64,000 nt of DNA from Actinoplanes derwentensis (GCF_900104725.1 NZ_LT629758.1:868001-932000), one strand, 5' to 3'. Shown: positions 7,273 to 16,479, counted from the first letter of the stretch. Translations and numbers: made by a program. Notes: generated by a model not told the origin, from the sequence alone.

Positions 7273-9075
7273 CTATCGCCACGTGTCGGTGAGTGTCAGC
7301 GTGCACGCGCTGCCGGTGTTCACCGTGCGGTTCTCGCCGGATTCCCAACTGATCGTGGTGCCGTTCTTCTTCACGTACTTGTACTGCACCGTCGTGTTCG
7401 CCGGCAGGCTGACCGCGCCTTTCCACACCGGGTAGGAAGCCGACGACAACGCGACGCCACCGGACGTGGACCAGTTGCTCAGGGCGCTCTGGTCGCCGAG
7501 GACGAAGACGTTCTCGCCCCATGCGGTGGTGACTTCGGCGTCGAACTGGACCGCGACGGTCGTACAGGCGCCGCTGTCTTTTCTGCTGTTGACGTCGATG
7601 GCGACGGCACTGCCGGCCGGAATGGTGACCGGCGCCTTTCCGCCGGTGACGGTGACCGTGGTGGCGCAGTCGGTGACGCGGTCGCAGTAGACGCCGTCGG
7701 TCAGGCCGGTGGGGTAGGTGGCGGTGGACGCGCTGCCGGAGGCGTTGATGCCGGCCCAGCCGAGGGTGCCGCGGCGGAAACCGATCACGTTCTTCGCGGT
7801 GGCGGTGAAATCGGCGACGGTGGTCGCGGCTTTCACCGTGTTGCGCCAGGCGACCAGACCTTTGATACCGGTCGACTGGGTCAGGCACTGCCAGGCGCCG
7901 GTGCCGCAGACGGTGTCGCTCACCATTCCGGTGGCGTCGGCCGGTGGTGATTGGCCGGTGTTGTCGTCGGAGAAGGTGAAACCGTCGTAGAGGAACGGCT
8001 TTCCTTGCGGGTACGCCAGCAGAAAGTAATTGGCGAGGGTGTAGGTGACGCCGTCCTGATAGCGCAGGGTGCTCTTGTCGCGTTCGGTGTCGTGATTGGC
8101 GACCATGGCCGCGGTTTTCGCGCTCGGCAGGTCGAGGCTCCAGCCGGGAATGCCACCGAGTTCGTTCAGGGTGCCGTCGGTGAAATGGTTGTGCAGCGCG
8201 TCGGCGTAGGAGAAGCCGAGCACGTCGCCGTTGGCGGTGAACGCGGACGGCGCCAGGGTTCCGGTGCCGCCGGCCGTCACTTCCTGGGCGATGTACGGAG
8301 CCTTGCCCTCGGCGGTGGTGGTGTTCAGCCCGGCCACGATCGCGGCGAAGTCGGCCTGGGCGATGTGTTTGGCGGCGTCCACCCGGAACCCGTCGACACC
8401 CAGTCCGACCAGGTCGTTGAGGTACCCGGTGATCTTCCCGCGTACCGCGCCGCTTTCGGTCTTGAGGTCGGACAGACCGGACAGCTCGCAGTTCTGGACC
8501 TCGGCGCGGTCGTTCCAGCTGTCGATCTGGCCGTCCTCGTCGTTGCAGGTCCCGTCACCGGCGTGGTGGAAGTCGGCAGTGGTGTACGGGACGGCCGGGT
8601 AGCCGAAGCCCTTCGGGTCGAAGGTGCTGCCGGCGTACCCGCTGGTGTGGGTGTTGTTGCTGCCCGCGGTGTGGTTGACGACCGCGTCGACGTAGACGCG
8701 GACACCGGCGTCGTGGCAGCTCTGCACCATGCCGGCGAACTGCTCCCGGTTGCCGAGGCGGCTGTCGATCCGGTACGAGACCGGCTGGTACACCTCCCAC
8801 CAGGGGTGCGCGCCGACCGGGCTGGTGGGCAGGCTGACCGACTCCTGGGGCGGGGCGACCTGCACGGCGCCGTACCCGGCCGGGCCGAGCTGCCCGGTGC
8901 ACGCCGCGGCGACGGAACGCCAGTTCCAGGACCACAGGTTCGCGGTGACGTCGCTGTCGTTGAGGCGTACGGCGGCGTCGGCCTGCTGGGTGAGCACGAT
9001 CGCGGTGGCGCCACCGGCGGCCATCAGTACGACGGTGCTGACCCGGGTCACGGCTACTCGCAGTCTTCGGTTCAT
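7273..9075 (-). CDS. Secreted alpha-amylase (GH13) with C-terminal CBM20 starch-binding domain
   Basis: 600 residues. A signal peptide ends near residue 35 (QADAA). The GH13 barrel carries all four conserved regions: DAVVNH (130-135), GFRVDAAKH with nucleophile Asp233, Glu265 in IAQEV as acid/base, and VANHDTER with Asp329. An all-beta C domain follows. The last ~100 residues form a starch-binding domain of CBM20 type, with VFVLGDQSALSNW and VQYKYVKK. It should hydrolyse extracellular starch internally. It is a single-gene unit with a terminator just downstream. Confidence 0.95.
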   Translation of the reverse strand: MNRRLRVAVTRVSTVVLMAAGGATAIVLTQQADAAVRLNDSDVTANLWSWNWRSVAAACTGQLGPAGYGAVQVAPPQESVSLPTSPVGAHPWWEVYQPVSYRIDSRLGNREQFAGMVQSCHDAGVRVYVDAVVNHTAGSNNTHTSGYAGSTFDPKGFGYPAVPYTTADFHHAGDGTCNDEDGQIDSWNDRAEVQNCELSGLSDLKTESGAVRGKITGYLNDLVGLGVDGFRVDAAKHIAQADFAAIVAGLNTTTAEGKAPYIAQEVTAGGTGTLAPSAFTANGDVLGFSYADALHNHFTDGTLNELGGIPGWSLDLPSAKTAAMVANHDTERDKSTLRYQDGVTYTLANYFLLAYPQGKPFLYDGFTFSDDNTGQSPPADATGMVSDTVCGTGAWQCLTQSTGIKGLVAWRNTVKAATTVADFTATAKNVIGFRRGTLGWAGINASGSASTATYPTGLTDGVYCDRVTDCATTVTVTGGKAPVTIPAGSAVAIDVNSRKDSGACTTVAVQFDAEVTTAWGENVFVLGDQSALSNWSTSGGVALSSASYPVWKGAVSLPANTTVQYKYVKKNGTTISWESGENRTVNTGSACTLTLTDTWR

Positions 9076-9591
9076 CAGTCTCGCGGCTCCCGGTCGAGTG
9101 ACGTGAATACCCGGGTGAGGCTGCCTGGCCAGCTCTTTCGCGTCAACGGTGGTGGTGCGGCCGGGCAGGGGACCGGACGGCCAATGCTGTACGCAGCGTC
9201 ATCGCAAGATCGACTCACTGCCAGAATTTGTCGGATAAGCCGGATTCGTTCAGTGGTAAACATCTCTTACAGTCGGTCCCGGTCGGTGGACAGGCCCAGA
9301 GCTATTGCGTTCTCGCGGCGCGGGGTGTTTGAACAGGGATTTCGTGGGGTGGGTGGCCTCTGTGGAAGCGGGTGAAGCGGGTGAAGTCTCCAAGGTGATC
9401 ATGGAGTTCTCGACGTTTCAAGATGGGGTGCAGGGTGGTGGCTCGGTCGAGCAGTTTATTGCCGATCGCGTTGTCGCTGACGCCGGCGGCGGGTGGCCCA
9501 GGACCTTGCCGGCCATGGCGGAGCCCAGGACGGGCGCTGGCCCTGTCGTTCGCGGCGGACAACGACGTGCGCACCTCAACGCCCAGTCGTT
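9076..9591. other. 516-bp intergenic region without a supported gene
   Basis: This stretch separates the amylase start from the 3' end of the XRE-type regulator. It should hold the amylase promoter; a TTGACG lies on the minus strand near 9135-9140, but without a well-spaced -10. A tandem 9-bp repeat (GAAGCGGGT twice) occurs near 9365-9384. Open frames here have skewed composition and no recognisable domain. Confidence 0.5.
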
Positions 9592-10437
9592 TTAGTTCAC
9601 CGCTCGCAGCTTGGTCTGCTGGAAGATGAGCGAGCGCAGCGTCTCCTCGGCGTGCGCGTCCGCCGGGGTGATGACGGAAAGGCGTTGTTCGGAACCGTCC
9701 TGGACGGCCAGCACGTCGTAGCGCAAGGTCATGACGCCCACGGCCGGGTGCAGGACGCGTTTGGTGCCGTTCGTGCGTTCCTGCACGGTCTGATCGTCCC
9801 ACCAGGCCGCGAAGTCACTGCTCGTGCGGCGCAGGTCGGCGACCAGACTCAGGAGGCGCGGGTCGTCCGGATGTCGGGCCAGGTTGGCGCGCAGGTTGCC
9901 GACGTGCTCGCGGGCGATCCGATCCCAGTCCAGCTGGAAGTCGCGGGCGCCGGGGTCGAGGAACAGTGGTTCCGCCGTGTTCGTCCCCACCGCGAAGCCG
10001 GGACCGAACAGGGCCACCGCCGCCGCGTTGTGCGCGAGCACATCGAACCGGAAGTCAAGGATCCAGGCCGGAGTCGCCGGCATGCTCCGCAGCAGCGTCC
10101 GCAACGACTGACTCGCCGGCGCCGGCACATGCCGGGCAGGCGGGGCCTCGCCCCGCGCGATCAGGTGCAGATGGTGACGTTCCGCTTCGGACAGCTTCAG
10201 CGCCTGAGCCAACGCGTCCAGCACAGCCGCGCCGGGTATGCCGACACGGCCCTGCTCGAGGCGGATGTACCAGTCGATGCTGACAGCGGCGAGCTGCGCG
10301 ACCTCCTGGCGCCGCAGCCCCGGCGTGCGGCGTTGACCCAGCTTTGGCAAGCCCACCTCCTCCGGTCGTACGCGCTCTCGCATCGCTCGCAGGAAAGCTG
10401 ATAGTTCGGGCCGGTTTGCAGCTCGGGGAGCGGGCAT
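9592..10437 (-). CDS. XRE family regulator with MmyB-like ligand domain
   Basis: 281 residues. The N-terminal helix-turn-helix (about 8-75) has LPKLGQRRTPGLRRQEVAQLA followed by SIDWYIRLEQGR, the hallmark of actinobacterial MmyB/MltR-like XRE regulators. The C-terminal half (about 100-265) is the PAS-like MmyB domain with WILDFRFDVLAHN and LRYDVLAV. The ATG at 10437 sits directly before the HTH. It is divergent from the PEBP gene, a plausible target. Confidence 0.9.
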   Translation of the reverse strand: MPAPRAANRPELSAFLRAMRERVRPEEVGLPKLGQRRTPGLRRQEVAQLAAVSIDWYIRLEQGRVGIPGAAVLDALAQALKLSEAERHHLHLIARGEAPPARHVPAPASQSLRTLLRSMPATPAWILDFRFDVLAHNAAAVALFGPGFAVGTNTAEPLFLDPGARDFQLDWDRIAREHVGNLRANLARHPDDPRLLSLVADLRRTSSDFAAWWDDQTVQERTNGTKRVLHPAVGVMTLRYDVLAVQDGSEQRLSVITPADAHAEETLRSLIFQQTKLRAVN

Positions 10438-10588
10438 GATCCCAGCTTGCGGCACCGCGTCGCCACACGTCATCGGTTGAAGGTGGCACCCCGGGCACCA
10501 GGATGCTGAAGATCTCCCTGCCCGTTGTCGCAGATCGCAGTCTTTCAGGTGTCCGCAGCACACCACTCGCTCCGCTTGGAGAACCACC

Positions 10589-11122
10589 ATGAACCCGTTT
10601 GCCCGTCTCCCCGAAGTGTCCAGCTTCGAGCTGAAGAGCTCCGCGGCCGCAGACAACGAGGCTCTGCCGCTGGCCCAGCACTCCGGCGCCTTCGGCATCC
10701 CCGGCGGCCAGGACATCTCCCCCGACCTGACCTGGTCCGGCGCACCCGAGGGCACCAAGAGCTTCGCGGTGACCGTCTTCGACGCCGACGCGCCGTCGAT
10801 GTCCGGCTTCTGGCACTGGGCCGTCTTCAATCTCCCCGCCACCGTGACCACCCTGCCCGCCGGGGCCGGTGACGCCGTCGGTTCGGGGCTGCCGCAGGGC
10901 GCGATCCAGCTGCCCAACGATGCACGCCTGCCGCAGTACATCGGCGCGGCACCGCCCGCCGGACACGGCGAGCACCGCTACTTCATCACCGTGCACGCCC
11001 TCGACGTCGAGGACCTCGGAGTGCCCGCCGAGGGCACCCCGGCGTACCTGAACTTCACCATGGCCAGCCACATCCTCGGTCGCGCCACCATCGTGGCCAC
11101 CGCCGAGACCCCCGCTTCCTGA
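10589..11122 (+). CDS. YbhB/YbcL family (PEBP, Raf-kinase-inhibitor-like) protein
   Basis: 177 residues of the phosphatidylethanolamine-binding protein fold. Conserved elements include ISPDLTWSGAPEGTKSFAVTVFDADAP, the ligand-pocket HWAVFNLP motif, and GEHRYFITVHALDV. There is no signal peptide, so it is probably cytoplasmic. GGAG precedes the ATG. It is followed after 11 bases by the secreted propeller gene, so the two are probably co-transcribed from the region shared with the XRE-type regulator. The biochemical role of bacterial members is unsettled. Confidence 0.92.
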   Translation: MNPFARLPEVSSFELKSSAAADNEALPLAQHSGAFGIPGGQDISPDLTWSGAPEGTKSFAVTVFDADAPSMSGFWHWAVFNLPATVTTLPAGAGDAVGSGLPQGAIQLPNDARLPQYIGAAPPAGHGEHRYFITVHALDVEDLGVPAEGTPAYLNFTMASHILGRATIVATAETPAS

Positions 11123-11133
11123 ACGAGGACACC

Positions 11134-12105
11134 ATGACCTTCCGAACCCTCCGGGGCACCGCTGTCGCCATCGCTGCCGGTGTCCTGTTCGCCGGCCCTG
11201 CGCAGGCCGCGTCGATGCCGATCTCGAAGCCCACGGTCACGGCCCACTTCGACCTGACCGCCGGCCAGACGCCGGAGAACATCGCCCTGGACCGCAACGG
11301 CAGCGTCGACGTCACCTTCGCCCTCAGCCACCAGATCGCCCGCATCTCGGCCACCGGCCGGACCACGGTGCTGGCCACCCTCCCCGCGCCCGCCGACGCG
11401 AGCGCCGTGGCCCCCGTCATCGGTTTCTCACTGGTGACCGGGCTGGTGCGCGATGGCAACCGCTTCTACGTCGCCTACGCCACCGGCAGCAAGGCCGAAA
11501 CCGGCATTTGGACCTTCACCGAGGACAACCGGATTCCCGTCAAATTGGCTGACCTGCCGGCCGACGGCGCCCCCAACGGCCTGACGATCAACCCCGCCAC
11601 CGGCATCCTGTACGCCACCGACCCGGTCAAGGGCGCGGTCTACAGCGTGCCCACCCGGGGCCGCCAGCGCGGGTACGCAACCGTCCTGAGCAGCGCCGCC
11701 GTCCTGCGCCCGGTCACCTACCTCGGCGTCAACGGCGCCAAGGTCCGCGGCGAGCACCTGTACGTGACGAACCTTGACAAGGGCACCATCCTGCGTACCA
11801 CCCTCACCGGCAGGAAGGCGGGCACGTTCGAGACCGTCGCGACCGGTCTGACCGGCATCGACGACTTCACCTTCACCGGCAACGGCACCCAGCTGCTGGC
11901 CGCGATCAACCCGGCGAACAAGGTCGTCCTGGTCACCCCGGCCAGGGGCCGAGCCGCGAAAGTCACGACCGTGCTGACCGCAACCGACGGTCTGTCCAAC
12001 CCCACCTCGGTCGCCGTCCGCGGACACCAGGCGTACGTGACCAGCGCCGCCTACTCGACGCTGAACGACCCCAACCTGCTGACCTCCCGAATCGCCAACC
12101 ACTGA
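11134..12105 (+). CDS. Secreted ScyD/ScyE-like beta-propeller protein
   Basis: 323 residues with a signal peptide (hydrophobic core, AQAAS cleavage site near residue 26). The mature part has NHL/SMP-30-like propeller blades with repeated 'G-hydrophobic-YVT/YVA' strands (LYATDPVKGAVYSV, LYVTNLDKGTILR, QAYVTSAAY). Proteins of this type are often labelled ScyD/ScyE family, but a catalytic role is not shown. It follows the PEBP gene closely and ends at a strong terminator. Confidence 0.75.
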   Translation: MTFRTLRGTAVAIAAGVLFAGPAQAASMPISKPTVTAHFDLTAGQTPENIALDRNGSVDVTFALSHQIARISATGRTTVLATLPAPADASAVAPVIGFSLVTGLVRDGNRFYVAYATGSKAETGIWTFTEDNRIPVKLADLPADGAPNGLTINPATGILYATDPVKGAVYSVPTRGRQRGYATVLSSAAVLRPVTYLGVNGAKVRGEHLYVTNLDKGTILRTTLTGRKAGTFETVATGLTGIDDFTFTGNGTQLLAAINPANKVVLVTPARGRAAKVTTVLTATDGLSNPTSVAVRGHQAYVTSAAYSTLNDPNLLTSRIANH

Positions 12106-12112
12106 TCGCGAA

Positions 12113-12137
12113 GGCCGGCCCGGGAACCGGGCCGGCC
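12113..12137 (+). terminator. Strong GC-rich hairpin terminator
   Basis: GGCCGGCCCGG-GAA-CCGGGCCGGCC is a perfect 11-bp stem with a 3-base loop, 7 bases after the propeller gene's stop. It closes the PEBP-propeller unit. Confidence 0.85.
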
Positions 12138-12160
12138 TCAGCACCCCGAGGAGGTAATGC

Positions 12161-12259
12161 AATGAGAACCAACTGGAACGCGGCGGCCGGCTGGTGACCC
12201 TGGACGCTCCCGACGCCACGTCGGAGGCCTTGCTGACGGTGCTCGCCCGGTGGCGTTGA
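12161..12259 (+). pseudogene. Gene-end remnant (low confidence)
   Basis: A 32-codon frame without a start codon ends in LLTVLARWR and a stop, with coding-like composition. It looks like the 3' end of a lost gene. A good ribosome binding site (GAGGAGGT at 12148-12155) and an ATG at 12162 instead open an 11-codon frame that stops at once, consistent with a frameshift or deletion remnant. The parent family is not recognisable. Confidence 0.3.
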
Positions 12260-12330
12260 AGCCGTCGGTCGTGCGGATTCCGGCCGATCAGCCGTCCCGG
12301 TCGTGCGCCGACCGCACGTAGAGTGCCCGG

Positions 12331-12831
12331 GTGATATCGGAAATGTCTGGCCAGAAGGGTCGGCTCAACACGATGGCTGCGGTTTTCGGGTTGCAGCTTG
12401 CGGTTGCCGGGCTGCTTCTGGTCCTGGTTCTGGTGGACGTGATCGGCGGGCTGCGCTTCCGGCCGCTACTCGGTGACGAGTGGGCGGCCGTCCAGTTCGT
12501 GACCGGCGGGTCGAAGCTGGGCTTCGCCGTATTGCTGGCGGTGGCCGCGTTCGGTCTGCGGCGTGGCAGCCGGATCGCTTACGGGCTGAGTCTGGCCGGA
12601 CTGGGAGTTGCTTTGCTCGGTGTATCGCTGTCCGTATTCGGGTTCGGCAGCACATATCAGTCGTTCTCCTTCTTCTCGTACGCGAACGACTCCGGCGGCT
12701 CGGCCGAACAGTTCGTTTCCTGGATGTCGCTGTCGGGCACGGTGAGTGGCGTTGCGGGTCTCCTCGCACTGATCCTCGCCACGGCGGCCTTCGGGTTGCT
12801 CGTGGCCGGGAGAGCGGCGGTCGCCCGATGA
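12331..12831 (+). CDS. Four-helix membrane protein coupled to a GH26-type hydrolase
   Basis: 166 residues, GTG start (ATG at 12343 is an alternative). Hydrophobic segments lie near residues 18-40, 60-80, 84-106 and 137-160, with an aromatic Ser/Tyr-rich loop (TYQSFSFFSYAND) between helices three and four. No family is recognised. The stop overlaps the start of the hydrolase gene in an ATGA arrangement, so the two are translationally coupled. Confidence 0.7.
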   Translation: MISEMSGQKGRLNTMAAVFGLQLAVAGLLLVLVLVDVIGGLRFRPLLGDEWAAVQFVTGGSKLGFAVLLAVAAFGLRRGSRIAYGLSLAGLGVALLGVSLSVFGFGSTYQSFSFFSYANDSGGSAEQFVSWMSLSGTVSGVAGLLALILATAAFGLLVAGRAAVAR

Positions 12832-13769
12832 GCGGGCTGGATCGGCGGCAGGTGCTGGGGATGCTGTCGCTGGCCGTACCGGCGATCGGTCTTGCTCCGG
12901 AGGCCGCGCAAGCGGCTGTCAAATGGGGTGGGCCGGTGCCGTTCCGGCCGGGGAAAGCGATGCTCGGGTCCTATCTCTCACTGCGCGGGCGGACGTTCAC
13001 CGAGAGTCTGGCGTTACGCCGTAAACAGCTCGGGCGGGAACAGCGGATCATCAACCGCTACTACCCGTGGTCGGGGTATGCGCCGGTCAGCGAGCCGGAA
13101 GTGCCGTCGGACGCGGTGCTGATGGTGTCCTGGCACGGCACCACCTACCAGCGGATAACCAGCGGGAAATCCGATAAGAACATCGCTCTGATGGCCACCC
13201 GGCTGGCCGGCATGAAACGGCCGATCATGCTGCGCTGGGGCTGGGAGATGAACGGGAACTGGTTCGACTGGGACGGCACCCACAACGGCAAGAAGCCCGC
13301 CGGGTACGTCAAGTCGTGGCGGCGCATGCACCGGATCTTCCGGGAGAACGGTGCCACCAATGTCGCCTGGGTGTGGGGACCGAATTGGAATTCCGGCCCG
13401 GACGTGGCGTGGAACAAGTTCCAGCGTTACTACCCGGGGGATTCCTACGTCGATTGGGTGGGCGTCTCCGGCTACAACTTCTCGAAGGAGTCACCGAAGA
13501 CGCTGTTCACCCCGATCGTGTCGGCCTACGGCAAACGTAAACCGATCGTGCTGGCCGAGACCGCCGCCATCAGCCACGGCCGGAACAGCAAAGCGCCATG
13601 GATCAAAAAGCTCTCCGCGTACGTGGCGGCGACGCCGTCGATCGGTGCGGTGGTCTGGTTCGACACCGACAATCAGAAAGGCACGTCCCGCGACTTCCGC
13701 CCGGACAGTGACGCCGAAGCCCTGGCCGCTTACCGGTCGATGGTGCGCAGAACCCGGTTCTCCGGCTGA
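12828..13769 (+). CDS. Secreted GH26-type glycoside hydrolase (beta-mannanase-like)
   Basis: 313 residues. The N-terminus LDRRQVLGMLSL resembles a Tat signal with twin Arg, cleaved near AQAA (residue 30). The barrel shows the GH26 pattern: LRWGWEMNGNWFDW with acid/base Glu140, VWGPN, and PIVLAETA with candidate nucleophile Glu244. This fits an endo-beta-mannanase or related glucanase acting outside the cell. It contains a TTA codon at 13014-13016, a possible bldA-type control point. Its 3' end overlaps the convergent HAD gene by 40 bases. Confidence 0.82.
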   Translation: MSGLDRRQVLGMLSLAVPAIGLAPEAAQAAVKWGGPVPFRPGKAMLGSYLSLRGRTFTESLALRRKQLGREQRIINRYYPWSGYAPVSEPEVPSDAVLMVSWHGTTYQRITSGKSDKNIALMATRLAGMKRPIMLRWGWEMNGNWFDWDGTHNGKKPAGYVKSWRRMHRIFRENGATNVAWVWGPNWNSGPDVAWNKFQRYYPGDSYVDWVGVSGYNFSKESPKTLFTPIVSAYGKRKPIVLAETAAISHGRNSKAPWIKKLSAYVAATPSIGAVVWFDTDNQKGTSRDFRPDSDAEALAAYRSMVRRTRFSG

Positions 13770-14443
13770 GCCGTGGCCAGCAGCGCCGGAAGCTCCGCCA
13801 TGTCGGCGAACGTGTAGGTGGCCCCGGCGTCCAGCATCACCTGCGGCGCCTGGTGAGCCGGGCTGTCCGCCGGGCAGTACCCGAACACCGTGGCCCCGGC
13901 GGCCACCCCGGCCCGGACACCGGTCGGGGTGTCCTCGACGACCGCGGCCCGAGCCGGGTCGATGCCGAGAGCAGCCGCCGCGGCCAGGTAGACGTCCGGG
14001 GCGGGCTTGCTGCGCGGCGTCTCCATGCCGCTGAAGATCTTCCCGGCGAACACGTCGTCGAGCCCGACCTTGGTGAGCTGCAACTCGATCTTGGGACGGT
14101 CGGCGCCGCTCGCGCAGGCCAGCATCCCACCGGTGAGCCCGTCGATCGCCCGGACCGCGGCGACGGCACCCGGAATCGGCAGCAGATCGCGGGTGAGCGC
14201 CACGTTGCGGCGGGCACGGAACTCGGCGATCCACTCGTCGGTCACGGTGAACCCGGTGTGCGACGCGATCAGGGCGCTCTCGTCCTTCACCGCCCGCCCG
14301 ACGAACAGCCGGAAACAGTCCTCCACCGACACCTGCCAGCCCAGTTCGAGCAGCATCTCCCGGAGCACAGTGTTGGTGATGCGCTCGGAGTCGACGAGGA
14401 CCCCGTCACAATCGAAGAGCACGGCGTCGTACGTATCCAGCAT
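13730..14443 (-). CDS. HAD superfamily phosphatase (beta-phosphoglucomutase/GPP-like)
   Basis: 237 residues. HAD motif I is AVLFDCDGVLVDSE with nucleophile Asp11 and Asp13; motif II is ACASGADR, motif III the Lys in SKPAPDVY, and motif IV VVEDTPTGV. The helical cap between motifs I and II marks subclass I, like phosphoglycolate phosphatases and beta-phosphoglucomutases. The substrate cannot be told from sequence. The start at 14443 is the ATG just before motif I. Confidence 0.9.
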   Translation of the reverse strand: MLDTYDAVLFDCDGVLVDSERITNTVLREMLLELGWQVSVEDCFRLFVGRAVKDESALIASHTGFTVTDEWIAEFRARRNVALTRDLLPIPGAVAAVRAIDGLTGGMLACASGADRPKIELQLTKVGLDDVFAGKIFSGMETPRSKPAPDVYLAAAAALGIDPARAAVVEDTPTGVRAGVAAGATVFGYCPADSPAHQAPQVMLDAGATYTFADMAELPALLATAQPENRVLRTIDR

Positions 14444-14493
14444 GCCGGTGACCCTAACCAGAGGCCAGGTCACCGGCCATGACCGGGCGCACA

Positions 14494-15354
14494 TCACCCC
14501 CTGATCTTGTCCAGTTCGGCGAGGTCGTCCGGGGCCAGTGCCAGGCCCGCACCGGCGATGTTCGCGTGCAGATGCGCCGATGACTTGGTGCCCGGGATCA
14601 GCAGGATGTTCGGCGACCGCCGCAACAGCCAGGCCAGCGCGACCGACATCGGCGTCGACTCCAGCCGTGCGGCCACCGCGTCCAGGGCCGACGACTGCAA
14701 CGGGCTGAACCCGCCCAGCGGGAAGAACGGCACATAGGCGATGTCGTCGGCGGCGAGTTCGTCGATCAGGGTGTCGTCGGAGCGGTGCGCCAGGTTGTAC
14801 ATGTTCTGCACGCACACGATCGGTGCAATCGCCCGGGCCTCGGCCACCTGCTCGGCGGTCGCGTTACTCACCCCGAGATGCCGGATCAGCCCTTGCCGCT
14901 GCAGTTCCACGAGTGTCCCGAACGCCTCGGCAACCGGCTCCGCTCGCGGCCCTTCCGCGTTCCCGAGCCGCAGGTTGACCAGGTCGAGGACGTCCAGCCC
15001 GAGCCGGTCCAGGTTCTCCCGCACCTGCCGGCGCAGGCTCTCCGGATCCCGGGCGGTCGGCCAGCCACCCTGCGCGTCGCGGTTCGCGCCGACTTTGGTG
15101 ACGATCCGGAGATTCTGCTGGTACGGGTACAGAGCCTCCCGAATGAGCTGGTTGGTGACGTACGGCCCGTACGCGTCCGAGGTGTCGATGTGTGTGATGC
15201 CCGACTCGACGACGTCGCGGAGCACAGCGAGCGCCCCGTCGTGGTCGGCGGGTGGCCCCATCACCCAGGGGCCGGCGAGCTGCATGGCCCCGTAACCGAA
15301 CCGCGTGACGTCGAGATCGCCCAACGTCCAGGTGCCACCAGGAAGAGAAGTCAT
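14494..15354 (-). CDS. Aldo/keto reductase
   Basis: 286 residues of the NAD(P)H-dependent AKR barrel. Catalytic elements are visible: HIDTSDAYG with Asp and Tyr, the Lys in IVTKVG, and the His replaced by Asn/Leu in LVNLRLG. HLGVSNATAEQV is the usual motif after strand five, and IPGTKSSAHLHANI binds the cofactor. It belongs to the oxidoreductase group often found next to HxlR regulators. The HxlR gene is divergent, with an inverted repeat between them. Confidence 0.92.
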   Translation of the reverse strand: MTSLPGGTWTLGDLDVTRFGYGAMQLAGPWVMGPPADHDGALAVLRDVVESGITHIDTSDAYGPYVTNQLIREALYPYQQNLRIVTKVGANRDAQGGWPTARDPESLRRQVRENLDRLGLDVLDLVNLRLGNAEGPRAEPVAEAFGTLVELQRQGLIRHLGVSNATAEQVAEARAIAPIVCVQNMYNLAHRSDDTLIDELAADDIAYVPFFPLGGFSPLQSSALDAVAARLESTPMSVALAWLLRRSPNILLIPGTKSSAHLHANIAGAGLALAPDDLAELDKIRG

Positions 15355-15374
15355 GGCTTTACTATCGGCAGGTA

Positions 15375-15391
15375 ACTTCCTGCTGGGAAGT
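15375..15391. promoter_or_regulatory. Candidate HxlR operator between divergent genes
   Basis: ACTTCC-N5-GGAAGT is a perfect inverted repeat 20 bases upstream of the aldo/keto reductase start and 45 bases before the HxlR gene. A further GGAAAGT-like half site occurs near 15422-15428. It is well placed to let the HxlR protein control both genes. Confidence 0.6.
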
Positions 15392-15436
15392 AGGCACCTC
15401 GGAGTGCGTAAGATACTCACCGGAAAGTGAGCGGAC

Positions 15437-15859
15437 ATGGCGACCATCTCGGCGGCACAGAAGAAAGCCCAGGCCAAGGCGGAGTACGACGCCTTCCTGG
15501 CCGTCTGCCCCAGCCGCAAACTGCTCGAACGGGTCTCCGGCAAGTGGGTGACCCTGATCCTGGCCGCTCTCGGCAGTGGCCCCGATTGCACCGGTTCGCC
15601 ACGCCCGATGCGCTACTCCGAACTGTCCCGCCTGCTGGCCGGAGTGAGCCAGAAGATGCTGACCCAGACGCTGCGCGCCTTGGAACGAGACGGCCTGATC
15701 ACCCGGACGGTGACCCCGACGGTTCCGTCCACGGTCCATTACGAACTCACCGACCTGGGCCTCTCCCTGCACCAGACGATGCGAACCCTGAAGCGCTGGG
15801 CCGAAATTCACATGGACGAGGTCCTCACCAGCCGAGCCACCCACGACAGCCGGCCCTGA
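15437..15859 (+). CDS. HxlR family transcriptional regulator
   Basis: 140 residues. The winged helix follows the HxlR pattern: CPSRKLLERVSGKWVTLILAAL, RYSELSRLLAGVSQKMLTQTLRALERDGLITR and YELTDLGLSL. The Cys in the CPSRKLL context is present, as in redox- or electrophile-sensing members such as YodB-type proteins, though sensing is inference. It is divergent from the aldo/keto reductase, its likely target, and is followed by a nucleotidyltransferase gene after one base. Confidence 0.92.
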   Translation: MATISAAQKKAQAKAEYDAFLAVCPSRKLLERVSGKWVTLILAALGSGPDCTGSPRPMRYSELSRLLAGVSQKMLTQTLRALERDGLITRTVTPTVPSTVHYELTDLGLSLHQTMRTLKRWAEIHMDEVLTSRATHDSRP

Positions 15860-15860
15860 G

Positions 15861-16415
15861 ATGGTCATGAGCGCACGGTTCGTGGTGAACGTGATCTCGT
15901 CGGATCCGCAAGCGATGAGAACCCTGCGGGCAGCTGCCCGCCTCGGACTACCGGACTGGTGGATCGGCGCCGGTTTCGTCCGCAACCGCGTCTGGGATGC
16001 GATCAGCGGCCTACCGGGCCGGCCGGAGCGGGACGTCGATGTCGCCTACTTCGCCCCGGCGAACCCGGACCCGGCCGAGGACGTCCGCTTCGAAGCCCAG
16101 GCCGAGACGCTCCTGCCCGGGGTGCCGTGGGAGATCCGCAATCAGGCCCGCATGCACCTGCACAACGGCGTCGACCCCTACACCTCCACCCGGGACGCGA
16201 TCTCCCGCTGGCCCGAAACGGCGACGTGCATCGCGGTGACGTTACGGAACGACTCCGTGCACCTGATGACCTGCCACGGCATCGCCGACCTGGTGGACAT
16301 GGTGGTCCGCCCGTCCCCGGCCTTCGACAACCCGGCGGGCCGAGCCAAGGTGCAGAGCCGCGTCGACGCCAAGGGCTGGACCAGCCGTTGGCCCCGCCTG
16401 CGCCTCGAACTTTGA
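15861..16415 (+). CDS. Nucleotidyltransferase family protein (NTP_transf_6-like)
   Basis: 184 residues. Signatures of this family are the Trp-rich start LPDWWIGAGFVRNRVWD, the metal-binding Asp pair in RDVDVAYF, EIRNQARMHLHN and a C-terminal W..RWPRL. Known members are uncharacterised small nucleotidyltransferases. ATG start one base after the HxlR stop, so probably co-transcribed. It contains an in-frame TTA codon (in VTLRN), which is rare in this DNA. Confidence 0.88.
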   Translation: MVMSARFVVNVISSDPQAMRTLRAAARLGLPDWWIGAGFVRNRVWDAISGLPGRPERDVDVAYFAPANPDPAEDVRFEAQAETLLPGVPWEIRNQARMHLHNGVDPYTSTRDAISRWPETATCIAVTLRNDSVHLMTCHGIADLVDMVVRPSPAFDNPAGRAKVQSRVDAKGWTSRWPRLRLEL

Positions 16416-16479
16416 CGCGTGCAGTTGGTTGCGGAATGTGCCAGAGCGGTCCCGGCATGCTCATTCTCGACGCGGGGGT

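Noticed and set aside
9302..9802. Possible minus-strand gene between amylase and the XRE-type regulator
   Set aside because: It overlaps the regulator's 3' end, its first half is an obvious shadow, and the rest has no motif, no ribosome site and no start of its own.
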